DNA of 64,000 bases from Acinetobacter rudis (GCF_000829675.1 NZ_BBRX01000024.1:30370-94369), one strand, 5' to 3'; shown: positions 17,975 to 28,587, counted from the first letter of the stretch. The notes: generated from the letters alone by a model not told the origin. Numbers and translations: made by a program.

Positions 17975-19141
17975 CTAGTTCAAAGCATAATATTGTAACG
18001 GTGGGAAACCATTAAACTCGATCGAGCTATAGCTGGTGGTATAGGCCCCTGTGGAGAGCCAATACAAATGATCGCCAATTTCAAGTGATAGTGGTAGCTG
18101 ATACTTTTTGTTTTGGTACATGATATCCATGCTATCGCAGGTCGGTCCTGCCAAAATGATGTCAGCACTCTGTCCTGCTTTTTGACAGATAATTGGATAT
18201 TGAATCGCTTCGCCCAAAGTCTCGATTAAACCATTAAATACCCCAACATCTGTATAGATCCAGCGCTTTGCACCAGATTGTGGCCGCTGTGAAATCAATA
18301 CCACTTCTGAGACTAAAATGCCCGCATTGCCAACCAAAGAACGTCCAGGTTCTAAAATAATTTGTTCGAGTTGATACGGCTTAAACATCTCCAGAGCTTG
18401 ATTCATTTGTGTCGAATAACTAGAGAAATCTTCTGTTTGCTGTACATATTGCGCAGGTAAACCACCACCCAAATTCAACATTTTTAAATGAATACCATGT
18501 TCATGAATTAAGTGATCAAAAATTGCTTTGGTTTCTTTTAAAGCACTTCCCCACAGATCGATATTGCGTTGCTGTGAGCCTACATGAAAAGAAATACCAT
18601 ACGGCAGCAAACCGAGTTGCTGTGCATGGATAGCAAGTCGAATGACACTCTGCGCATTACAACCAAACTTTCCTGAGAGTGGCCAATCTGCAGTTTCAGA
18701 ACCATCGATAGACAGTCTGAAGAACACTTTTGAACCTGGTGCATATTGAGCAATATTATTTAAATCTGCATCAGAGTCAGTCACATATAAGCGAATGCCT
18801 TGCTCATAAAAATATTGAATATCCGCACGCTTTTTGATGGTATTACCAAACGCCAAACGTGATGGATCGACCTGAAATGCCTGTACTTTTTTTAACTCAT
18901 TGACCGATGCTAAATCAAAACTCGAACCGAGCCGACTTAAACGTTCAATCACTTCATTGGCTGGATTGGCTTTTAATGCATAATAAATATCAGCATTTGG
19001 AAAACCTTGTTTTAATTCTAAATATTTTTTTTCAACTACAGTTAAATCGAGAACTAAAAAAGGCGTTGCTTTACTTTTCACAAGATCATTGATGCGATCT
19101 GTAATATTGCTTTGAAAATAGTGCGGAAAATTCATTGTCAT
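17975..19141 (-). CDS. fbsJ: PLP-dependent ornithine decarboxylase, fold type III (FbsJ-like)
   Basis: A 388-residue enzyme of the ornithine/diaminopimelate decarboxylase family. The PLP lysine is in IYYALKANP near residue 56, the glycine loop is LNLGGGLP, EPGRSLVG binds phosphate, and GPTCDSMDIMY carries the ornithine-decarboxylase type active-site Cys-Asp. It should make putrescine (or cadaverine from lysine) for the hydroxamate arm; acinetobactin loci instead carry an unrelated histidine decarboxylase. The gene lies between the monooxygenase and the acetyltransferase, 41 and 86 bases away. Confidence 0.9.
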   Translation of the reverse strand: MTMNFPHYFQSNITDRINDLVKSKATPFLVLDLTVVEKKYLELKQGFPNADIYYALKANPANEVIERLSRLGSSFDLASVNELKKVQAFQVDPSRLAFGNTIKKRADIQYFYEQGIRLYVTDSDADLNNIAQYAPGSKVFFRLSIDGSETADWPLSGKFGCNAQSVIRLAIHAQQLGLLPYGISFHVGSQQRNIDLWGSALKETKAIFDHLIHEHGIHLKMLNLGGGLPAQYVQQTEDFSSYSTQMNQALEMFKPYQLEQIILEPGRSLVGNAGILVSEVVLISQRPQSGAKRWIYTDVGVFNGLIETLGEAIQYPIICQKAGQSADIILAGPTCDSMDIMYQNKKYQLPLSLEIGDHLYWLSTGAYTTSYSSIEFNGFPPLQYYALN

Positions 19142-19182
19142 GTCTAAAATCTCTCTGTCCTATGCTTGAACTGTATTTTTAC

Positions 19183-20478
19183 TTAAGCAATAACGTCTTC
19201 TGCTAATGGAGCAAACTCCTGATATGCAATGCGTTTTTCTACAGGGTAAACCTCTCTACCTAAAATACTGTTAATCATAATGGCATTGCGATAACAGCCC
19301 ATCCCCAAATCTGGCACGGTAAAACCATGTGAATAAATCCCAATATTTTGAGCAAAAATATTATTTTGTTGATTCACGCTATAGTTCCAATTCAACTGAA
19401 TACGCCCTTTACTGTCCCAATTGATGTAAGAATGAATCGGCTGCAAACAGTTAGGGATTTTGTATTCATAACCAATCGCGAGAATTAAGACTTCGCTTTG
19501 TAATTGAAAACGTTGATTGAGATCTGAATGGTTAAAGGTCAAATTAAGCTGCTGACCATGTTGCTCTACTGTTTGTAATGCACAATTTGGCATCATCCGC
19601 GTAGGTAGTGTTCTATGCAGTGATTTCTGATATAACAAATCATAAATTCGATTAACAAAACTCAACTCAATCCCTTTATATAAGGCATTTTGATCAGCAA
19701 TGACTTGATCACGTTTATCTTGTTGTAGTGAATAGAAATGCGACGTGTAATCTGGTGAAGTGTATTCCAAGGTTAACTTGCCCAAATCCATAGAGAAAAA
19801 ATGCGGGGCTTTGGTCAGCCAGTTGAGCTGATATTCATGCTGATCGATCTCTGAAAGTAAATCATAGTAAATTTCTGCACCGCTTTGTCCGCCCCCCACA
19901 ATGGTGATTGATTTCTTAGTCAAATAAGATTTTTTATGACGTAAATAATCCGCACTAGAATGAATCTGTTCTGGAAATGCCTGACAAAACTGAGGAATGA
20001 TCGGGGTTGTTCCTGTACCCAACACTAAATTTTTAGTACGAACGGAAATCACCCCTTGAGGCTGTTGCACCCGTACAGTGTAGAGCTTGCTGATCTCATC
20101 ATATTCAACATGTTCCACATAACTTTTAAAGTGAACATTATCGAGTTGTGAAACCGCCCATTTGCAGTACAAGTTATATTCAGCACGTAAAATAAAGAAG
20201 CTTTCACGAATAAAAAATTGATATAACTTATTATGCACTTTTAAATAATTCAAAAATGAATATCGATTCTTTGGATCGGCAAAACTGACTAAGTCAGCAA
20301 TAAATGGAATTTGCAAGGTGCTACCTTCAGGCATAATCCCAGAATGCCAATCAAACTCATCCTTAGTATCAAAAAACAGCGTGTTTAACTCAGCAAGAGG
20401 AGCACTAAGACAGGCCAAGCCCAAATTAAATGGCCCTACCCCAATGCCAACGATATCGTAAGTCGATTGTGTATTCAT
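19183..20478 (-). CDS. fbsI: flavin-dependent diamine N-monooxygenase (FbsI-like)
   Basis: A 431-residue enzyme of the lysine/ornithine N-monooxygenase family (IucD, PvdA, AlcA). It has the FAD motif VGIGVGPFNLGLA at the N-terminus, the NADPH motif ITIVGGGQSGAEIYYDLL near residue 190 and the late ATGY-equivalent LAIGYEY. It hydroxylates one amine of the diamine, using NADPH and O2. The FbsI enzyme of A. baumannii is described as a putrescine N-hydroxylase, which fits the adjacent decarboxylase and acetyltransferase. It starts 12 bases after the DHB ligase gene. Confidence 0.9.
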   Translation of the reverse strand: MNTQSTYDIVGIGVGPFNLGLACLSAPLAELNTLFFDTKDEFDWHSGIMPEGSTLQIPFIADLVSFADPKNRYSFLNYLKVHNKLYQFFIRESFFILRAEYNLYCKWAVSQLDNVHFKSYVEHVEYDEISKLYTVRVQQPQGVISVRTKNLVLGTGTTPIIPQFCQAFPEQIHSSADYLRHKKSYLTKKSITIVGGGQSGAEIYYDLLSEIDQHEYQLNWLTKAPHFFSMDLGKLTLEYTSPDYTSHFYSLQQDKRDQVIADQNALYKGIELSFVNRIYDLLYQKSLHRTLPTRMMPNCALQTVEQHGQQLNLTFNHSDLNQRFQLQSEVLILAIGYEYKIPNCLQPIHSYINWDSKGRIQLNWNYSVNQQNNIFAQNIGIYSHGFTVPDLGMGCYRNAIMINSILGREVYPVEKRIAYQEFAPLAEDVIA

Positions 20479-20490
20479 TTTTATTAAGCC

Positions 20491-22110
20491 TTATCCCAGT
20501 TCTTTTCTGTTGACTTTACCCACATGGGTATATTTAAAATCTGCAACTATTTCTATTTCATCAGGTATTTTGAAATGTGAAATATTTTTACTCATCAAAA
20601 AGTGACGTATATTTTTTAAGTTAATTTCATGATGTTCAGTTTTGGGAATAATGATGGCTTTGATCCGCTCTCCCAGAGATTCATCTCTGACTCCAATCAC
20701 ACAGACATCTTTAATGCGTGGGTGTTGCAAAATGAACTCTTCAACTTCACTCGGCGTAATTTTTTCTCCAGATCGATTAATCTGTTCTTTTTCACGCCCA
20801 GTCACGACAATATTGAGCTCATCATCTAAATAGCCAATATCTCCAGTTTTATAAAAACCATCTTCTGTAAATGAGCGTCGATTAATTTCCGCCAAATTGT
20901 AATAGCCATTAATGGTATAAGGCCCACGTGTTTGAATATGACCAATGGCATTGTTTGGCAAAGCCTGTCCATCATGATCCGTAATACGAATTTCATCTAA
21001 ATGAGAGAGTTTTTTGCCTTGGGTTTGGATGGTAATTTGATCAGTGTCATCTAAATGTGTGAAATTCACCAAACCTTCAGCCATACCATATACTTGTTGT
21101 AATTTCACATTGAATATCTTAATGATCTGCTCAGCCAGAGAAGGCAATAACTTCGCACCGCCTACTTGAACAACGGCTAAACTGGACAAATCATAATCTG
21201 TAAGGCTTTCGGAATTGAGCCATAATGTTGCGATCGCAGGTACCAAAGAGACCTGTTGAATCTTATATTTCTCGATCAATTCAAAGCAGATCCGCGGATG
21301 TAAAACTCGACTCAAGATCACTGTTCCACCGGCATAAAACACCCCCAAGAAACCAGGTGAACTCATACAAAAATTATGCATCACAGGCAATACGACCAAC
21401 TGCTTGGTTTCTGGATTTAAACCTGTCACTTCTACACTTTTTTTGATGGAATAAATATAGTCGGCGTGGGTGCGTGGAATAAGTTTAGGTAAGCCTGTTG
21501 TCCCACCAGACAATTGTAAAAAGGCGATATCTTCTGCTGTACTTTGTGCCTGTAAATCACTCTCGCTTACAACCTGTTTTAACTGCGGCAAAGATGCTTC
21601 CAGAGAATGCTGGCTTATAAGGGTGTCTCTAAACCACAGGTTAAAATTGGGTACTGAGAATGCATCACAGATCTCGCTTGCTGTCGGCTCATTGTCTGAA
21701 GCACACAGCTTGATCATGCCAACAGCACGACTCTGTCGTGCAATATTTTCAATTTCATAGGATCCATGCCCATGCAAGCAAAAAACGGGGCGTGCTCCAA
21801 TGGCATATAATCCAAAAATCACAATAAAGACTTCAATCACATTCGGGGATTGCAACAAAACAAAGTCTGTTTCCCGAACACCCTTCTGCTTTAAGTAACT
21901 TCCATAGTGAATGGCTAAACGGTATAACTGCTGATAGCTCAGTTGTTTGTCATCCTGTATTGCAGCAATACGGTCTGTATAACGCAGTGCTAAATCTGCC
22001 AACATTTGAAAATGGGTTTGAGATTGCCAACAGCCTTGTTCACGATACTGTCTAGCTCTCGATTCGGGAAATGGAACATAACCCTGTTGAATATCTTGCT
22101 CTAAAAACAT
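20491..22110 (-). CDS. fbsH: 2,3-dihydroxybenzoate-AMP ligase (FbsH-like)
   Basis: A 539-residue stand-alone adenylation enzyme of the EntE/DhbE/BasE type. GYVPFPESRARQYREQGCW opens the protein, LQLSGGTTGLPKLIPRTHADY is the phosphate loop (20-residue limit observed by starting at LQLSGG), QVYGMAEGLVN is the DHB-type A5 motif, TGDIGYLDDELNIVVTGREK the A7-A8 region and HVGKVNRKEL the A10 lysine. It activates DHB and loads the aryl carrier domain at the N-terminus of the first NRPS protein. A strong AAAGGA ribosome-binding site precedes the ATG; it lies 11 bases after the third NRPS gene. Confidence 0.92.
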   Translation of the reverse strand: MFLEQDIQQGYVPFPESRARQYREQGCWQSQTHFQMLADLALRYTDRIAAIQDDKQLSYQQLYRLAIHYGSYLKQKGVRETDFVLLQSPNVIEVFIVIFGLYAIGARPVFCLHGHGSYEIENIARQSRAVGMIKLCASDNEPTASEICDAFSVPNFNLWFRDTLISQHSLEASLPQLKQVVSESDLQAQSTAEDIAFLQLSGGTTGLPKLIPRTHADYIYSIKKSVEVTGLNPETKQLVVLPVMHNFCMSSPGFLGVFYAGGTVILSRVLHPRICFELIEKYKIQQVSLVPAIATLWLNSESLTDYDLSSLAVVQVGGAKLLPSLAEQIIKIFNVKLQQVYGMAEGLVNFTHLDDTDQITIQTQGKKLSHLDEIRITDHDGQALPNNAIGHIQTRGPYTINGYYNLAEINRRSFTEDGFYKTGDIGYLDDELNIVVTGREKEQINRSGEKITPSEVEEFILQHPRIKDVCVIGVRDESLGERIKAIIIPKTEHHEINLKNIRHFLMSKNISHFKIPDEIEIVADFKYTHVGKVNRKELG

Positions 22111-22121
22111 GACTGAATCCT

Positions 22122-25100
22122 TTAAATAACAAGGTCTGGAAGTTGTAACGAGGTCAGTTGACGACGCAGTTCCATGACATCAAATTGCATGCAGGCATTG
22201 GATTGGGTATCTATCTGGATAAATTGCTGTAAGACCCGTTGTGTCACCTGTTGAATGATCTGAATTTGTGTTTCGTTATAACGATTGACACGATAATTAA
22301 TCACCACACGTAATCGTTGATCTTCACTCATAGGTTCCTCATACACCTCAAAGTGCAGGCCAAACTTGGCACTATCACGTGGAGGTTCAATCAATTCAAA
22401 GCTAATCTCATGGCCAGAATTGAGCTGGAAAGCACCTGTTAGTGCATTTTGAGCATGTAATTGTACGTAGACTTCGTATGGACTTTCTGTCCATTGTTCA
22501 CCCTCGGCGCGAATATTGTCTTCGACCATAGCAAAAGGAATATCTGCATATTCTTGTGCTTGAAAGATATTGTTTTGAACTTGATTAACGAGATCTTTAA
22601 TGGTGAGCTGTTCATTAAATTGGCAGTAATGCATCACTACATTAGTAAAATAACCCACAGTATCTTGGTAAAGTGGATCTTGACGACAGGCGACTGAAGT
22701 GCCTGTCAAAATTTTCTTACCTGCTCCTAAATAATAGGTCGCCAACACCACTGCTGCATACACTACATAGAAGAGTGAGGAACGATACTGACGTGCTAAT
22801 GCATACAGTTGCTCCACCTCAGCCGCATTAAAAGTAAACTCCACGGCGGCGCCCGTTACATCTCCATTTAAATCTGCGGACTGTGCAACCTCATCTGTTG
22901 CATAAGCAGCCAATAACGGTGGCTGTTTTTGAATGCGCCCGATACTATTCATCCAATATTGTAGATGTGCCTGTAAATTTTCATCATCTTGTGCCATGGC
23001 ATATTCGTGGAACTGGCGTGGCTTGTTCTCCCAAACAAGTGCTTGACCAGCGACACGACTGACATAAGCTTGAAATAATTCACGAATTAAAATGCCCGAT
23101 GACCATTCATCCATCGCAATGTGATAGAGCAACAGCGATAAAATATGTTGACCTTGCTCATCTTTGACAAAACGAACGCGGATTGGAAACGCCTGCATCA
23201 GGTCAAAGGAATGACGGGCCTCTTCAGCTAAAACCTGCTGAGCAGACTGCTCACCTTGTGTCTCACTTCCCCAAAACCAAGGATGCTGATCTAAGCGCTG
23301 CATCGGCACCACTGTCTGAAACACCTCTCCTTGATCGGCCTGAACAAAAATACTGCGCAAGGCATGGTGACGCTGCAAAATATCGACAAATGCAGCATAA
23401 AATGCTTGCTCATCGACCTCTTCACTCAAGCGAAAAGCAAAGGGAATGTTGTACATGGCATCTCGACCTTGATCTGAGAAACCCATAAATGCTTTTTGCA
23501 GTAATGTCAGTGCCACAACACCGCCTTGCTCTTCTTCCTCTTGCACTGTTGTCTGGTCAATCGGAGCATTCAACTGTGTGGCATACTGTGATAATTCGCT
23601 TGCACTGGGTGCATTAAAAAAGTCAGCAATTTTGATGACCACGCCATGTTGACTATGTAACTTTCCAATCACACGGGTCGCTAAAATTGAATGTCCGCCA
23701 AAATCAAAGAAATTATCATCTGCTTGTAATTCAGGATTCATCAATACACTTTTAAATTCTTCTAAAATCAAATGCGTGATCGATGCATGCGCTGAGGACT
23801 GGGCAACATTCGGTTGAGCTGCTGTTCGTTGATCTTGAGCCAACGTAGAACTATCGCGAGATTGGTCTTCGTATTTCGATTGCGCCTCATCCTCTAAGGA
23901 GGCACTAAACCGTGGGAACGGTTTCACAGCATGACGTAAATCTTGATGGCAAAACTCAATCCATTTTTCAAGTAAAAAACCAGCGATCTGTTGAGACAAC
24001 TTTGCGCCTGTTGTGAGTTCAAAATGGATTTCATCTTGCTGCAATTGAAATGCGAGTGTTAGGTCATAATCAGAATGGATCGGTGGAATCACCAAAGTCG
24101 ATGTCTGAACACCCTCTAGGTTTAGATACTGACTTGAATCAATAAATTGGGTCACCAAAACATTGGGAATGGCGTGTCGTTTGGTTTTAATCGCAGATAA
24201 AATTTGTTCAATGGAGAGATTATTAGACATCCCTTGCAAGATTTGATTGCGGACTTGTACCATCGAGTCCTTCACAGCATCTGTCACATGACTCGACTCA
24301 TCTGCCCCTCCTGGTCGAGTAATGCGAATCGGTAAAACATTTGAACTTGACTGAATCTGCGCCAAGCTGGATGCATCATACTGTTCAACAATTGGCACAA
24401 ATAGATCAATACTTTGTTTGTCCAACAAGTGAGTTAAGAAATGCCCAAAACTCGCAACAATAGTATGAAATAGCGATGACTGTGCCCATTCACTGAGCTG
24501 TGTCAGTGCCTGAATCGGCATCACACTTGAGCAACGCACCGCTTTTTGTTCATATCTAAATAATGCAGCGTGACCATGATGTGTAATAGTGTTTTCAAGT
24601 GATGAAGCCAGAAACAGTGCTGGCCATTGCAAGGTATTTAGCCCTGCTGGAAATTGGTTTTTCCAATATTTCAGCGCAGTCGCTGTATTTACAACGCGAT
24701 TTTGATATGTGCGAGCGGCTATAGTTGTTGCACTTGGTCGATTTACAATTGCATCAGGTTGTTGATAATTGGTCGTTAACTGAGTAAAAATCGGTTGCCA
24801 TGCTGTATCATCCAATAAAATGTGATGCCCTAAAATACCCAAAATGACGTCATCATTCTGCATAGCAAACAGTCTGAACTGTATTGCTGCATCTTGTTTT
24901 AAATCAATAGGTTTTTCAATCCATGCCAACAAGGCCTGAATCGCCTCTTGTTCAGAACGGACGAGCTGTAAATCCACTCCCGTGACAGATTGATCTGCAT
25001 GGTATTTTCTTAGAACACCCTCCTGATCTAAGTCATAGCGTAAATTTAAGTTAGAAGTACCTATATAAAGTTTTTCAATTGCCTTAGATAATCGAGAAAG

Positions 25101-25355
25101 ATCTATTTTCCCTTTCAAACGTAGCGCTAAAACAAATGGGCCTGATGAGGCTAAAGGATCGTGTTGATGCATCATCCATGCACGTTCTTCGGCAAAAGAT
25201 AAGGCCTGATGTTGCTCAGGTTGTGCATTTGAATCAGGCAAGGCCTGAGCTTCACTTGATGAACTCGATGCGATATCAACCAGACCCACATCATTTAATT
25301 TACGTTCAAATAAACGAAAGAGTTCATCACTCATCACAGTGTGTTGCGTGTTCAT
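22122..25355 (-). CDS. fbsG: NRPS protein, condensation-carrier-condensation (FbsG-like)
   Basis: A 1077-residue NRPS. An unusual N-terminal Ser/Gln-rich linker (about 50 residues) is followed by condensation domain 1 with GHHILLDD (about residue 178; the normal HHxxxDG ends in D here). The carrier domain has FGGHS with Ser556 as the phosphopantetheine site, and condensation domain 2 has LYHIAMDEWS (about residue 743; first His replaced by Tyr, Gly by Glu). There is no adenylation domain and no thioesterase. The last condensation domain may join the chain to N-acetyl-N-hydroxyputrescine, which would release the product; this is inference. The start has a GAGGT site, and the gene is 14 bases from its upstream neighbour. 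Confidence 0.88.
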   Translation of the reverse strand: MNTQHTVMSDELFRLFERKLNDVGLVDIASSSSSEAQALPDSNAQPEQHQALSFAEERAWMMHQHDPLASSGPFVLALRLKGKIDLSRLSKAIEKLYIGTSNLNLRYDLDQEGVLRKYHADQSVTGVDLQLVRSEQEAIQALLAWIEKPIDLKQDAAIQFRLFAMQNDDVILGILGHHILLDDTAWQPIFTQLTTNYQQPDAIVNRPSATTIAARTYQNRVVNTATALKYWKNQFPAGLNTLQWPALFLASSLENTITHHGHAALFRYEQKAVRCSSVMPIQALTQLSEWAQSSLFHTIVASFGHFLTHLLDKQSIDLFVPIVEQYDASSLAQIQSSSNVLPIRITRPGGADESSHVTDAVKDSMVQVRNQILQGMSNNLSIEQILSAIKTKRHAIPNVLVTQFIDSSQYLNLEGVQTSTLVIPPIHSDYDLTLAFQLQQDEIHFELTTGAKLSQQIAGFLLEKWIEFCHQDLRHAVKPFPRFSASLEDEAQSKYEDQSRDSSTLAQDQRTAAQPNVAQSSAHASITHLILEEFKSVLMNPELQADDNFFDFGGHSILATRVIGKLHSQHGVVIKIADFFNAPSASELSQYATQLNAPIDQTTVQEEEEQGGVVALTLLQKAFMGFSDQGRDAMYNIPFAFRLSEEVDEQAFYAAFVDILQRHHALRSIFVQADQGEVFQTVVPMQRLDQHPWFWGSETQGEQSAQQVLAEEARHSFDLMQAFPIRVRFVKDEQGQHILSLLLYHIAMDEWSSGILIRELFQAYVSRVAGQALVWENKPRQFHEYAMAQDDENLQAHLQYWMNSIGRIQKQPPLLAAYATDEVAQSADLNGDVTGAAVEFTFNAAEVEQLYALARQYRSSLFYVVYAAVVLATYYLGAGKKILTGTSVACRQDPLYQDTVGYFTNVVMHYCQFNEQLTIKDLVNQVQNNIFQAQEYADIPFAMVEDNIRAEGEQWTESPYEVYVQLHAQNALTGAFQLNSGHEISFELIEPPRDSAKFGLHFEVYEEPMSEDQRLRVVINYRVNRYNETQIQIIQQVTQRVLQQFIQIDTQSNACMQFDVMELRRQLTSLQLPDLVI

Positions 25356-25369
25356 TGGTGATTACCTCT

Positions 25370-28300
25370 TTATTTCTGTTGTAGTTGTGATTCGATGTTA
25401 TTCACGATCTCGCCAATCGTTTTACACTTCACTAAATCAGCACATTGAATCGAGGTTTTAAGCTGTTGAGCAAAGTGTTTACTCAAACCGTTGAGATAAC
25501 TTGAGCCAATGCCGAGCGCTAAAATTTCTGTATCTAAAAACACATCGTTGTTATCGACTTGATCCGCTAAAGCATCATGAAAATAGCGTATGACTTCTTG
25601 CGCAATCGATGCAGGCCCTGTCGCCGTCACACTCTGAATAGGTACAGCTTGCTCTGACTTATTCTGTTGTTGCTTTGCATGCGTCATATCGGCATAGTTT
25701 TGATTCAGAACGTCTTGCGCAGTTTGCTTTAACTGTTTCCGATCAATCTTTCCGTTACGTGTCATTGGGAAATCTGGCACCGCAATCCAACGTGTAGGAA
25801 TATGTGAATTGGGCACGTGTGCCTGTAAGAACTGACGCAATTCAGCAGGTCGAAGCGTGTTATGCGATGAGACGACCGTGGTATATACAGCTACTAACTC
25901 ATTGCCCTCATAAATTGGATTGCTGCAGGTGGTAACCATACAATCTGTAATCTGCGGATGTTTCAGTAAAGCATTTTCAATTTCAGAGGCTGCGATACGT
26001 ACTCCACGTACTTTCAAATAGCCCTCATCCCGACCTGCAAAAATAATATTGCCATCTTCTCTTAAATAGCCTTTATCACTCATTCGAAATGCTCGGTGCA
26101 CTTCACCGTTGGCCAAAGTCAGTTGGACAAAATCATGTTGCGTGATCTTGCCATCCACCAAATAACCATTTGCAAGATTGATCCCAGACATATAGAGCTG
26201 CCCCACGACTCCCACAGGACAAAATTCAGCAAATTGATTTAAGATGTAATAATGGTTATGTGACATCGCCCGACCATAAGGAATCAGCTGCTGATCCTCC
26301 GCTGTAATCTCATGCCAAATACTCCAGATCGTTGTTTCCGTTGGACCACCAATCGAAATCAAACGAGCATTGGGTAAAATTTCACGTAATTTTTGCACCA
26401 CAGAAGGTTTAACATAGTCACCTCCTTGATTAATCAGACGAATGCTCTGTATTTGCTGTGCATGTGCCGAGGTTAATAACATGTCAGCCATAGCAGGCAC
26501 CGTACACCAAATCGACACCTGATATCGCTCAATGAGTTCAGCCCACGCCACAGCACTTTTTGCCTGCTCCAAAGTCGGAATAACCAAAGTCGCAGCCACT
26601 GATAAGGGCGCCATCACATCAAATAAAGCCATGTCATGATGAAAAGGTGTGGCAGCAAAATGAACATCGTGCTGATTAATCCGCCAAAACTGAATGGTTT
26701 GTTGCAACACATGTGCAGTCGCACGGTTGTTGAGAACCACACATTTGGGTGTCCCTGTACTGCCTGAGGTGTATAAATAATATGCAGGCGATGTATCATG
26801 ACGGTGTTGCCAACTGATCTCTGGCTCAAAAATACATTCAGCACTTCCAGAATATGAATTGATGGATGAATCTTTTAAAATTTCATTGATGTTTAAGGTG
26901 AGCAAATCATCGATGGGTGCAGTTGAAATAGCTAAGTCAGCGCGGCTATTCGATAAAATATACTGTTGACGTAATTTGGGTGAGTCCATATCTACAGGTA
27001 ACCAAACAATGCCAGATAAAGCACAGGCCAAAATCGCATAAATATGTTCTGGACTTTTGGTTAAACAAATCGCCACCACTTGATTCTGGTTGATTTGAGC
27101 CAAATCTAATGCTCGACGAACTTTTGCCACATTTGTAGCAAGTGCTACATATGAAATATGCTGACCATCATAAATGAGGGCGGTTTTATCGGGTGTTTGT
27201 TCAAATAAATGATGTTGGATCTTGGCAAGATAATCAACAACATCAATGTGTTGGTACTCATCCATAATTTTCACATCATCATTAAGCTTTTGCACGTTGG
27301 ACTGGCGCTGTGACTGTGCTAATGCGGTTTTTAATTGTGTAATATCGGTGAGCCGTGCCTCTAAGGCATCTGCCATCTCTTGAACCATACGGGTCGATAG
27401 GGCTTCTTCTATAAAATCAAGATCAATCACTAAATCAGACTGTGCCGAGTAGGACAAACGGATATCTAAAGCCAATTGTGGAGTTTGCGTTTGCCCAGCA
27501 ACATAGCGGGCCTGAGCATGTTCAGATGGTTTCACCCATGACAAACCATTGGTCAATGCAACAGGTAGAACAATCGATTGTTGTAGTTTTTTAATCAAAT
27601 ACTTAGACAACTCAATCCCCGAATAAGAAGTATGAGTCATGGCCTCTAAAATTTGCTTTTGTGTTGCTTTCACCTGATCGACAAGGCATAGCTTGGGATT
27701 AAATTGATAATCTAATACGATGAAAGATGAACTATTACCCACCGTTTTATGTAGCGCCGAGTTTGAAATTGGCATGGACAGTAAGATGCGTTGCTCCTCA
27801 GTCCAACGAGATAATTCCTCTAAAAGTACAGTCGTCAATAAGGCGTTGGCAAAAATCTTATGCTGTATAGCCAACTGTGATAATTGATCAAACTGTGCCT
27901 TTGAAATGGTGACACTAAGGCGAGCATAATGCGGATCAGTAATGCTATCTAAACTGTTCTTCCACGGAAATTGAGCAACTTCTTCAACCTCTGCCAGTTT
28001 GTCTTGCCAAAATTGTTGATCTTTTTGATTGGCAGCATAGAAGCTCTCATTGTCTGGACTGGTGGCCGTTACTGCAGCTTTTGGTAAGTCATTGAGTGAA
28101 TGATTAAAATCAAATAACAGATGGAGAATAACAGAAAGAGAATACCCATCAATAATCAGACCATCAAAACTACATAAGACTACGGAGGCTATCTCCATCT
28201 GTGTCGGTAGTTGTATTAATACGATACGCCAAGGTGGGATATTCAATGTTAAATCATGAGCAAAGTTTCGGTATTGCGCTCTACGTTTTTCCAATTGCAA

Positions 28301-28585
28301 CATTGCTTCAGCTGGATTTAAATCACGATAATCATAGACTTCAAATTGATGATGTAGTGCACTATTCGATTGAATCTGCTGAGATAACCGTGTTTCATCA
28401 ATCAATGTGCGCAGTGCTGGATAATGTTGGATCAGGGTAGCAAGACGTTGCGCTAACACCTCAGCATCCAAATGCCCCTGAAACTCGCGAAAGTCATGCA
28501 TGGACGATTGGCTGAGTGGAAACATTTTGCTTTTACCCAATAAATAAGCCTTTTGCATTGGACTTAATGGTGTTTGATTGTTCAT
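25370..28585 (-). CDS. fbsF: NRPS protein, cyclization-adenylation-carrier (FbsF-like)
   Basis: A 1071-residue NRPS with three domains. The cyclization domain is identified by D-GLII-D-GY-S at residues 141-149, the DxxxxDxxS motif that replaces HHxxxDG. The adenylation domain runs from about 460 to 950, with YLYTSGSTGTPK (A3), GGPTETTIW (A5), FAGRDEGYLKVRGVRI (A8) and NGKIDRKQL (A10). The carrier domain has GIGSS with Ser1028. It is the only complete amino-acid-activating domain in the locus, so it must supply the amino acid (serine in fimsbactin) that is cyclised to an oxazoline next to DHB. It is 2 bases downstream of the first NRPS gene. Confidence 0.9.
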   Translation of the reverse strand: MNNQTPLSPMQKAYLLGKSKMFPLSQSSMHDFREFQGHLDAEVLAQRLATLIQHYPALRTLIDETRLSQQIQSNSALHHQFEVYDYRDLNPAEAMLQLEKRRAQYRNFAHDLTLNIPPWRIVLIQLPTQMEIASVVLCSFDGLIIDGYSLSVILHLLFDFNHSLNDLPKAAVTATSPDNESFYAANQKDQQFWQDKLAEVEEVAQFPWKNSLDSITDPHYARLSVTISKAQFDQLSQLAIQHKIFANALLTTVLLEELSRWTEEQRILLSMPISNSALHKTVGNSSSFIVLDYQFNPKLCLVDQVKATQKQILEAMTHTSYSGIELSKYLIKKLQQSIVLPVALTNGLSWVKPSEHAQARYVAGQTQTPQLALDIRLSYSAQSDLVIDLDFIEEALSTRMVQEMADALEARLTDITQLKTALAQSQRQSNVQKLNDDVKIMDEYQHIDVVDYLAKIQHHLFEQTPDKTALIYDGQHISYVALATNVAKVRRALDLAQINQNQVVAICLTKSPEHIYAILACALSGIVWLPVDMDSPKLRQQYILSNSRADLAISTAPIDDLLTLNINEILKDSSINSYSGSAECIFEPEISWQHRHDTSPAYYLYTSGSTGTPKCVVLNNRATAHVLQQTIQFWRINQHDVHFAATPFHHDMALFDVMAPLSVAATLVIPTLEQAKSAVAWAELIERYQVSIWCTVPAMADMLLTSAHAQQIQSIRLINQGGDYVKPSVVQKLREILPNARLISIGGPTETTIWSIWHEITAEDQQLIPYGRAMSHNHYYILNQFAEFCPVGVVGQLYMSGINLANGYLVDGKITQHDFVQLTLANGEVHRAFRMSDKGYLREDGNIIFAGRDEGYLKVRGVRIAASEIENALLKHPQITDCMVTTCSNPIYEGNELVAVYTTVVSSHNTLRPAELRQFLQAHVPNSHIPTRWIAVPDFPMTRNGKIDRKQLKQTAQDVLNQNYADMTHAKQQQNKSEQAVPIQSVTATGPASIAQEVIRYFHDALADQVDNNDVFLDTEILALGIGSSYLNGLSKHFAQQLKTSIQCADLVKCKTIGEIVNNIESQLQQK

Positions 28586-28587
28586 TG

